Assembly: GCA_029255685.2 (NCBI GenBank)
Contig: CM055320.2
Coordinates: 15,271,111 to 15,335,110 of the forward strand
Source: Silene conica
Lineage: Eukaryota > Streptophyta > Magnoliopsida > Caryophyllales > Caryophyllaceae
Direction of reading: 5' to 3'
DNA length: 64,000 bases
The notes beneath the pieces were generated by a model. It was not told the origin of the DNA. It saw only the letters and a program-made list of their open reading frames with translations, and searched no databases. Positions 56,126 to 64,000 of this stretch are shown here, in pieces; the first letter of the stretch is position 1; each line of letters opens with the position of its first letter. Both the position numbers and the translations under genes were made by a program.

Positions 56126-57180
56126 TTGAGATATTGCGAGTTCAAATGATCTTGCAATGGCGAGTGTAACAAATTAGGTGAGACGGAAATCAAATGAGAA
56201 GGCGGCAAGATGGTAGGTACAAAATATATACGGAGTAGTATGTTATGAAAAAGTACTTAGATTTATGGTGGGAGATGAGAGACACAAAGTTGTATGTGTG
56301 GCTATGGTGGATTGGTATATGGGTCGTTAATAGCATGTCTTTCAACTTGGTCTGTTTTAGGTAAACTCGCTCAAAGTAAGTCTAAGTTTCGACCCTTTAT
56401 TTCACAAAAATTAACATAATTTCAAATGGTTTTACGGGTTATGATATTATGTATTTTCTTATCACATTTATTTATACTTCAATTAAATATGTTAAGGAAA
56501 AAATTTTAAGATATGCGACAAATAAGTCTATATTTGTTAAAAAATAAAAATCCGTTCTTGCAAATTCGCGGGTTTGTGTAAATTGGAACAATCATAAAAA
56601 AAATTGTACAGGATTGTCTTCCATTGAAACAACCGAAAAACCATACGCGCTAATTTAAGCATTCTGGTGCAATTTGCAAGGTTTTGTTTTATACGTGCGT
56701 ACGTATTATAGTTCTAATACACGGGCCCGTATTTCAAATTCACTCATACACGTATAGTATGTGTAAATTCCATATTTCAAATTTCACAACGTGGATCTTT
56801 ACACGAGTTCAGATTACAAGCTCTTGATCAATCACGCGCTTTACGCAATAAGTTTAATACATAAGTCCTAATTGACAGCCGACATGTGAAAACAATCATG
56901 TGCAATTTATAGGACATTGTTAATAAACGAGCGCTAATTAACATTCAAGACATGTAAAACAATTACACGCGTTTATATTGTTTTATGTTGGCCTTTTTGT
57001 AATTCATGTAGAATACTTTCTTCTATTTGAATTTTCTTAATATCTTTCTAAGTCAGTGTTTACACACGGTCAACTCTATGTGGTCATTGACCTTATTTAA
57101 AAAGACAACTTATATTAACGATATTTTTTTACAATATTTTAAACTGCAAGCCCGTGCAAGTTGCACGGGCATAAGACTAG
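55428..57180 (+). mobile_element. nonautonomous Helitron, 1753 bp
   Basis: The 5' end is TCCTATATATAAAAGC after an A, with a subterminal inverted repeat AACCACAGTGC / GCACTGTGGTT (55447-55457, 55467-55477). The 3' end has a perfect 10-bp stem CCCGTGCAAGTTGCACGGG region at 57150-57170, then ATAAGACTAG, then T. It is noncoding, with an (AG)n microsatellite at 56091-56122. The empty site is represented by the MITE at 10354-10663. Confidence 0.88.
56091..56122. repeat. (AG)16 microsatellite
   Basis: Uninterrupted AG dinucleotide run inside the Helitron body. Confidence 0.95.
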
Positions 57181-57328
57181 TAATACATATAAAACTAAAA
57201 CATTTTAATTTTAACACTAAACATTATTGTGCAAGAAAAAATTGTTAACAATTCAAAAAATTATATATAAGCTCAATTAGATTTGTATTAAATGTATGAT
57301 GATCATATACATCTGGATGTATAGTCCT

Positions 57329-58645
57329 ATTTGTGATAAAATATAGAATAGTAGAGAGTAATAAACATCATACAATTATTATATATTTATTTGAGCTTAT
57401 ATGTAACTTTTTTGAGTTCTTAAAAGAAAAATAATTATGTTTAACTGTTTGAGTTCAAAAATTTTACCGTAAAATTTAGATTTTTTTAAAACAAAACTCA
57501 AATTTTTTTGTAAAGGGTTTGGATTCTAAACAACTAGTTTTAAACCAGTGCAAATTGCACGGGTATGTTATTTAAAAAGTTATTATAAAAAGTTGTAGAT
57601 GTAAATTATGTTTTAAAATAAAGTAATAAAATTCCCTCTACTTGTTATTTGACAATTTAATTGGCCAATGTAATAAGTGGTTAGTTAAAAAAACTATGAA
57701 TTTCATATGAAAATTTCACTTGCAATTAGTATAAAATGATATAATAGTGTTAATTGGCCGAATAATTATTAAAGTAGATACGCATTCTTGTCAGCTTTAT
57801 TTGAATTTCTACTTAGGCGGCGACCTAAAAAAATGCTGACTTATATAGATAAAACAAAAGTATTCTTGCGGAAATTATCATAGAATTAGTGAAATTACAA
57901 ATTGTTAACCTATTTTTTTCATTTAATTGCACTCGTGCACAGGGCAAAATGAAACTTTTGACCCGTAATATTCTAACATGCAAATTATAACTCAATTTTC
58001 ATTTAGTACAAAATGTTACTTAGTAAATAATGGAACAAAATTTGAATAGACTTGTGCACCTTTAAAATGTTTAATCAATTTATTATATATTTAAACCCAA
58101 TAAATTATCATATAAAAATATATTATAAGGTGTTAGAAAAATATTTCAAAAATCTCATTAACATGTACTCCATAAGAAATACTATCTATTTCATGTGTTA
58201 GAAAATTTATATGAATAATTATTGTTAAAAAGATTGTAAATAGTAATTCATATTGACCAATGCCTAAACAAACAATTACTCCATAAAATAATTACTAAAT
58301 ACTATCTCCGACCCAAACCTGTACTATGTGTAAAGTAATATAACCCATGCAAAAAATAATAGGTTAGTCTCCCTTAAGACGAAGGTATCAATCTTAACAT
58401 CAAAACCGGTCAAATATGATCCTTTTAAGCATAACAAAGTTGTTGTTTAACCCAATACAATACGTGTTTATCTTACACATATTACCTAACGCGTCCTAAA
58501 CTTAAGACAGATATTCCCGTGTTAAATAAGAACTTGTAAATATCTTGTAGTACGCGTGTAAATTTGTTTTCAACAATGGGTTAAAACGAATTCAATATTA
58601 CTCCGTACTTCATAAACTACACGGCCCACCTCCAAGTAAGTCATA
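57329..58645. other. AT-rich noncoding; minus-strand Helitron 3' end at 57534
   Basis: Read on the minus strand, ACCCGTGCAATTTGCACTGG followed by TTTAAAACTAG then T ends at 57534, a Helitron 3' terminus in opposite orientation. Its 5' end was not located. Nothing else is seen. Confidence 0.45.
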
Positions 58646-58842
58646 CTCCCTCCGAGTCGGAGTAATGGTTCTTACTTCCTTTTTGGTGCGAGTTTTGTGA
58701 TGGTTCCTCTTTCCATTTTTAGTAACTTTTTTGTGGTCCAAAATCAATTCAGTGTGGGGTAGGGTGTTTTGTGTGGTTTAGAATCATTTCCTTATTTTTT
58801 GTGCATAAAGGTAAAGGAACCATTACTATGACTCGGAGGGAG
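58646..58842. mobile_element. Stowaway-like MITE, 197 bp
   Basis: CTCCCTCCGAGTCGGAGTAATGG at the left is matched by CCATTACTATGACTCGGAGGGAG at the right, with TA on both sides. It is the well-preserved relative of 14986-15181. Confidence 0.87.
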
Positions 58843-59839
58843 TATTATACATTTATGTGCATATAAAATCTTGTAAACAAATCCCGACCCTATATTTACT
58901 CTCTTTCAAGCCTCTCAACTACCAATCAACTATCACTCTTTCGGGTATTATACTCCATGACTAATCTTTACCCTCGAATATGATACTCATCACATATCTA
59001 AAGTTTTTTATTATTATTTTATCAGTTTAAAAGATTTTTAGTTTTTTTTTCCGCTTATTCTGTAGTAGTTAAAAAGTGTTGCGCTTTTTTAGTTCAATTT
59101 TTACTTATTTCAAATTTATTTTATAATATTTTTATGTGCTTTTTTCATATTGTTGCCCATTAATTACGACCCGAACCGGTTAACTACTTTTCATTTAACT
59201 AATGTGTTTCACTCAAATGAAAAAAAGTCAATCTACGAATTCATATATTTTATAAACTATTGTTTTTATAGAATAATATGTTCTTCTATTTAAAAATTTC
59301 AATCACTTTTTGGTGCAATATAATTTTGATTATTTTTACAACGTTAATATTGATCTGTAATTTTTCTTAAGATTTTGACCCTATAGAATTTAATTTAATT
59401 TATTAGTTTTTTCTATTTTTGACTATATTTTCCAACACTTGATTAATTGTTAATTTTATAACGCAGTTTGCTTCATGATTGACTTATATATGATGTTAGT
59501 TTTGACTTTGGTAGTATTGTACTGTGATTTAATAAATCACATAATTCATTCAAATTGTATATTCTATATATTTAATTCACACATTTCTGATTATGCAACT
59601 AAATTAGAAAAAAATATGTGTATTATTTTAAATTAGGCCGCATTTTTGGCTGAATGAACGTATCTCGTCTTTTACTATACAAAATTATCATTATGTATTT
59701 ACTTAATATATAATTATGTAATCCTAAATTTTAATTTTATTCATTTATTTCGTTTATATGATATCAATAAAATTAGTAGGTTGCTTTTAGTATCTACTAC
59801 GACCACACGACGGTTCAACGTGATTGTTGTATTACGAGT
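58843..59839. other. AT-rich noncoding, nothing recognised
   Basis: No ORF or repeat boundary that I can support. Confidence 0.4.
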
Positions 59840-59977
59840 TCTCTATATAAAAGCAAAAAAATATGGGAGAGTAGTGGAGGACATTGTTGGGCCTACTAAG
59901 AAAAAAAAATTAATGTACTTTAGACCACAGAGCGACACATCAGCTCTGTGGGTATTGCTTGAAAGATTTGATACTGG
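59840..59977 (+). mobile_element. Helitron 5' end fragment
   Basis: TCTCTATATAAAAGCAAAAAA is followed about 80 bp later by the inverted repeat CCACAGAGC / GCTCTGTGG, the same arrangement as in the Helitron at 55428. The rest appears replaced by a copia LTR. Confidence 0.5.
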
Positions 59978-60173
59978 TTAAGATAATTGTATTGAAGGCT
60001 AAGCAAGGTTTAAATACAAGAGTTACAACTAGGTTAAACTACAAACTAGGAAAATACAATAACTAAAAGATATCACTACCTAATTACAAGATATGTATAG
60101 CTAGAAGATATTCTAAAATATACAAGGAGATAATTCTAATATTGACTAAAATTATATGTTATCCTTAATACGC
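59978..60173 (-). mobile_element. Ty1/copia 3' LTR (solo side)
   Basis: On the minus strand, sequence directly after the copia coding end begins TATTAAGGATAACATATAA and includes a TATA-like TATTTAAACC and an AACTCTTG leader. The first base pair after the G-rich tract GCGGGAGCG reads TA where LTRs start TG, so the end is mutated. The outer limit is approximate. Confidence 0.55.
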
Positions 60174-61022
60174 TCCCGCAAGTCGGACATTCCGAAGGAA
60201 AGACCGATCTTGAGTAAGATAGGATCAAGGCGTGATCTGGGAAGCGGCTTGGTGAGCGCATCTGCCAGTTGATCGTCGGCAGAGATATGTTGGACTCGAA
60301 GTAGACCTTTGGTGACCTGTTCACGTACAAAATGAAAAACAATGGCTACTGTTTCATTCGAGAGTGAAAAACTGGGTTCGTAGAGTATTGAGTGGCCCCG
60401 AGATTATCACAGTAAATGACAGGAGGGGAGGTGATACGGAGGTCGAGTTTGGCGAGTAAAGACCTGACCCACATTATTTCGGTAGTCGTGTCGACAACGG
60501 CCCGAAACTCTGCTTCGGTTGTGGAGCAGGCTAAAGTTCGTTGCTTTCGTGAAGTCCAGGAAATGGGGTTACGACGCAAGTAGACAATGTATCCCGTGGT
60601 CGAAATGTAATCGTCTGTGTCACGGGCCCAGTTTGCATCACAATAGGAATGAAGGGATAATGGTGTATCACGGCATAGTTGAATGCCAAAAGTAAGTGTC
60701 CCTTTTAAATAACGAAGTAACCGTTTAAGTGCTAACCAGTGAGATTCGCAAGGCGATTTCAAGAACTGAGCTAACCGATTGACGCTATAAGCAATATCAG
60801 GACGGGTGAGGGAGAGGTATTGGAGGCTACCAACGAGGGTGCGATAGTCGGAGGGGTTGGGGATGGGTGTACTAGAGTCACGGGTAAGGGGTGGGTGTGG
60901 GCTCATGGTTGTGGTTGTAGGCACTCAAGCATGTTAGACCGAGTGAGGATATCATGGATGTACTTGGTTTGGGTGAGTTGAAGGTCGGTGGAGTTGGGTG
61001 TAACCTCTATGCCAAGTGAAGA
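60174..61022 (-). pseudogene. Ty1/copia reverse transcriptase end and RNase H
   Basis: From 61022 down: LGIEV and YIHDILTRSNMLE (RT end), then at 60924-60346 the conserved YRTLVGSLQYLSLTRPDIAY, SYCDANWA, GYIVYL, SWTSRKQ and STTEAEFRA blocks of copia RNase H. In 60342-60136, after one frame change, come the ADALTKPL-type end and LTR junction. The upstream RT, integrase and gag are missing; similarity stops abruptly at about 61022. Confidence 0.88.
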
Positions 61023-61310
61023 GTCTATTGATGTAATATACTCAAGAAGGGGGGGGTTGAATTGAGTATGCCTTCTTTTTAAATCTTCTTCTATGTGTGT
61101 ATGAGTGTATGATGATCTTTGAGTAGAACAAATAATAAAGAGAGACACAATATTTTTGAAGTGGTTCAGTCTCACACTTTGAGACCTACGTCCACTATTC
61201 TCGATTAATAAAATTAGTACCAACTCTGGATTACAATTTTATCAACCCTACTCGTGCGACTTTGATGTTAGTCACAACTCTATCTAGATACTGTTAAATA
61301 TCTAGCTACG
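61023..61310 (+). other. LTR-like sequence at the junction of two copia elements
   Basis: TGTAATATACTCAAGAAGGG with a G9 run and GTTGAATTGAGTATG, then AAGTGGTTCAGTCTCACACTT and CCTACGTCCACT, reads like the LTR of a Sirevirus-type copia element. It leads directly into pol sequence, so gag and most of integrase are absent. The orientation as plus is inferred from the following pol. Confidence 0.45.
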
Positions 61311-62990
61311 ACAAATTCAGGTAATGCTAATAATCAATCAAGGAACTGGAGATACAAAGGCTCTCATCCTTTGCACAATGTCATAGGAAGCCTGACAGAT
61401 GGAGTTCAAACTAGAAGGAGCTTAAATAACTTTTGCTCATTCTACTCCTTTCTCTCCACCATTGAACCTTCAAATATCAAGGAAGCTCTCGCAGAACCAG
61501 ACTGGATAGTTGCCATGCAAGAAGAACTCCAGCAATTTGAAAGAAACAAAGTGTGGCATCTTGTTCCTCGACCTAAGGATAGAACTGTCATTGGAACTAG
61601 ATGGGTTTTCAGAAATAAACTGGATGACACTGGAGTTATTGTGCGAAATAAAGCCAGACTAGTGGTTCAAGGATACAACCAACAGGAAGGGATCGACTAT
61701 GAGGAAACCTTTGCTCCTGTTGCTCGTCTTGAGGCAATAAGACTACTCATTGCATTTGCAGCACACAAGGGAATGAAGCTTTTTCAGATGGACGTTAAGA
61801 CTGCCTTTCTTAATGGCTATCTCCAATAGGAAGTATTTGTTGAACAACCTGCTGGATTTCCTGACAGCAAACTCAAGGATCATGTATTCAAATTGGACAA
61901 AGCTCTCTATGGTCTGAAACAAGTACCTAGGGCATGGTACGACAGATTATCAAAGTTCCTATTGGATAGTGGATTCAAGAGAGGGTCTGTAGATAAAACC
62001 CTATTTCTTAAAAGCGAAAACTCAGATCTACTAGTCGTTCAGATCTATGTTGACGATATTATATTTGGCTCAACTAATAAAAAGTTGTGCAAATACTTCT
62101 CTGAGTTGATGACTTCTGTGTTCGAGATGAGTATGATGGGAGAACTAAAGTTCTTCCTTGTACTTCAAATACAACAAACTGAAGAAGGAATCAAGGTTCA
62201 TCAACAAAAATACGCCAAGGAGTTACTAAAGAAATTTGGAATGGAAACCTCTCATGCAATGCCTACTCCAATGGTCACAGATAAGAAGTTAACTAAAGAC
62301 GAAGATGGTAAGTCTGTAGATGAAACAACTTACAGAGGTATGATTGGCTCACTTCTTTATCTTACAGCAAGTCGTCCAGATATAATGTTTAGTGTCTGTG
62401 TTTGTGCGAGGTTCCAATCTGCACCAAAAGAATCACACATGATTGCAGTTAAGAGAATTTTAAGATACCTAATCGGAACCTCAAAATTATATCTATGGTA
62501 TCCTATGGACTGTAACTTTAACCTAGTAGGATATTCAGATGCGGATTATGCAGGATGTTCTTTAGACAGAAAAAGTACCTCCGGACTTGCTACCTTTGTA
62601 GGCCCTTGTATTATATCTTGGGGATCCAAGAAACAAAATTCTGTCGCTCTCTCAACTGCTGAAGCAGAATATATTGCAGCCGCACTGGTATGTTCTCAAC
62701 TTTTATGGTTAAAGCAACAGTTACATGATTATGGTGTTGATGTTGGATGTGTGCCTATATTATGTGATAATACGAGTGCTATAATTATATCTAAAAACCC
62801 AACCCAGCACTCGAGGACCAAATATATTGAAATTAGACACCACTTTCTAAGAGACCATGTTGAAAAGAAAAATATAAAATTGGAATTTTGTAGTACGGAA
62901 AAACAATGGGCAGATATCTTCACTAAACCATTGGCTAGAGAACGCTTTGATACTTTGCGATTGGAAATTGGTTTAATCGGTGGCACCTAA
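61311..62990 (+). pseudogene. Sirevirus-like Ty1/copia pol: reverse transcriptase and RNase H, one nonsense codon
   Basis: One frame runs from an integrase-end segment ([13 protein letters not shown], then GVQTRRSL) into RT ([37 protein letters not shown], the catalytic YVDD near 62050) and RNase H (YSDADYAG, STAEAEYIAA, ADIFTKPL). It ends at a TAA at 62988-62990. A single in-frame TAG at 61827-61829 interrupts it; no frameshift is seen. Motif wording is close to Sirevirus/SIRE1-type elements. It is inactivated but only lightly decayed. Confidence 0.92.
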
Positions 62991-63569
62991 TCAAATCTTA
63001 AAAGCAAAAATAACCCAATGATTGACTACGGTTTAGATGAGATTATATGACTGTGTCCGTATACTCCGCTGCATGTGTATGTATGTATTCGATGATAAAT
63101 TTTGTGATCATAATTATGTTATACAATCCATGTATGAATGTGTGCACAACCGATCTCAAAACAATATTACGTCACATATTACAAATTAACCCAAAAACAT
63201 ACATATTACAAATTATACAATAATATACAAATACAACAAAATAAAACTTACCAATATTAACACACATATTTTGTGTGATGGTCTCCATTGCCACGTCCCA
63301 CGTCCCACTGCCCACATAACCCCACTAGCTCCACAACCAATTGCCACGTGCCTACCCTACACCCCTAGCCCTTGACTTTACCTAACCACAATTATTACCC
63401 CAACCAATTACCATTACCTCAAACTTACCTCCCTACATCTCCATTATTACCGTCCTCCACCCCAAAACTCCATAAAATCTCTTAATAACTCAAACCTCCA
63501 AAACCTCCATAAACTCCGATAAAAAAAAAACCACCACTCACCACCATCGTTCCTCACCGTAAAATCAAA
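62991..63569. other. spacer between pol and downstream ORF
   Basis: No ORF. C-rich on the plus strand after 63280 (CCACGTCCCACGTCCC, CCTCCAAAACCTCC), like an untranslated leader before the next ATG. Confidence 0.5.
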
Positions 63570-64000
63570 ATGCCTCCCTCTCGCGCCACACGGTCTCAAA
63601 ACAAGAAACCCACACCCCCTTCCCCAACTCCATCACCACCGCCATCTCCAACTCCGATAGCTACAGCCGCTCCCACCCCCGACCAGAGCAAACGACGCAA
63701 ACCCAATCGTGTTTCGTCCTCTAATTCTGACGACATGCAAGAACTCGACTCCCAAGTTCCTCGTTCTCTGTTTCCCGAGTACTCTGTCGAAGCCACTCGT
63801 GCGGGTCTTGAGAAGGTTCGCATGACCAAACAAGAAGGTACGTTAATCGATCGTGTTTTACCTTACGCCATTCATGCGGGTCGGTTTTAACCTAAGTCGT
63901 GGGTCAATGGGTCAAAATCTTTGAGATTCTTTAAAGATTTTCTGACATTTCAAGGGTGGGAATACATAAGTGATTTTTCGGGTTTATTATTTCCCATCGA
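63570..64000 (+). pseudogene. downstream ORF of the Sirevirus-like element or adjacent 'plant transposon protein', interrupted
   Basis: From ATG 63570: a Pro/Ser/Thr-rich basic start (SQNKKPTPPSPTPSPPPSP), a KRRKPNR basic patch, then EYSVEATRAGLEKV. A TAA at 63888-63890 breaks the frame, which then continues open (FFKDFLTFQGWEYISDF) to the window end. The F-x-GW-x-x-(F/I)-x-x-F pattern recalls the PF20167-type 'putative plant transposon protein'. In Sireviruses an extra ORF follows pol, so the position fits, but the sequence is cut by the window edge. Confidence 0.5.

Larger units (their letters stand above)
55166..57328. mobile_element. GGATTATACA MITE interrupted by a Helitron
   Basis: The left half is 55166-55427 (start GGATTATACA) and the right half 57181-57328 (end TGTATAGTCC). 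Putting the halves together restores colinearity with the uninterrupted member at 10354-10663 (TTTATAAAA, AAATCAAAACAT, then ATACATATAAAAC). Confidence 0.75.

Overview
This is a stretch of plant nuclear genome, from a eudicot. The evidence is spliced genes with GT-AG introns, plant L1-type LINEs, Ty1/copia and Ty3/gypsy remnants, CACTA, hAT and Helitron elements, and plant MITEs. The recurrent short motif TACTCCGTA and the element mix fit Caryophyllales, but I cannot verify that from sequence alone. By length, most of the window is transposable element. I can support only two intact host genes, both on the minus strand.

Host genes: (1) 11114-11990 is a two-exon gene for a 131-residue protein with an N-terminal membrane segment and a conserved basic C-terminal half. 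(2) 20429-24305 is a four-exon phospholipase D alpha gene. Its exons join in frame to an 807-residue protein with both HKD motifs. Two further host-like fragments are degenerate: a protein-kinase exon at about 50.4 kb and an unidentified acidic reading frame at about 53.7 kb.

Layout. 0-4.5 kb: a LINE with an uninterrupted 1384-residue ORF2. 5.1-6.2 kb: minus-strand Ty3/gypsy gag-protease remnant. 6.6-8.2 kb: a solo LTR carrying a nested TRIM, both with perfect target-site duplications (TSDs). 8.2-20 kb: the small host gene, MITEs, a LINE tail, and a second copy of the same LTR split by an hAT-type element. 20.4-24.3 kb: PLD alpha. 26.9-33.6 kb: a decayed minus-strand LINE split by a 1.58 kb solo LTR. 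34-39.2 kb: TIR elements and LTR-like sequence. 39.7-51.6 kb: a nest with a LINE remnant, the left end of one CACTA element, a complete 6.17 kb second CACTA holding a Helitron and transposase fragments, then captured-looking host fragments. 51.6-53.5 kb: a third copy of the LTR family, in minus orientation, with an independent TRIM insertion. 55.2-57.3 kb: a MITE split by a 1.75 kb Helitron, for which a homologous empty site exists at 10.35-10.66 kb. 60-64 kb: a copia tail joined to a Sirevirus-like pol with one premature stop, then a broken downstream ORF.

The elements record layered insertion. The same LTR family was hit independently by TRIMs twice and by an hAT element once, and ORF1/ORF2 of both well-preserved LINEs meet at an ATGA stop/start overlap. 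The most unusual local structure is the duplicated Helitron 5' junction at 55321-55457, which carries a hairpin template-switch signature.
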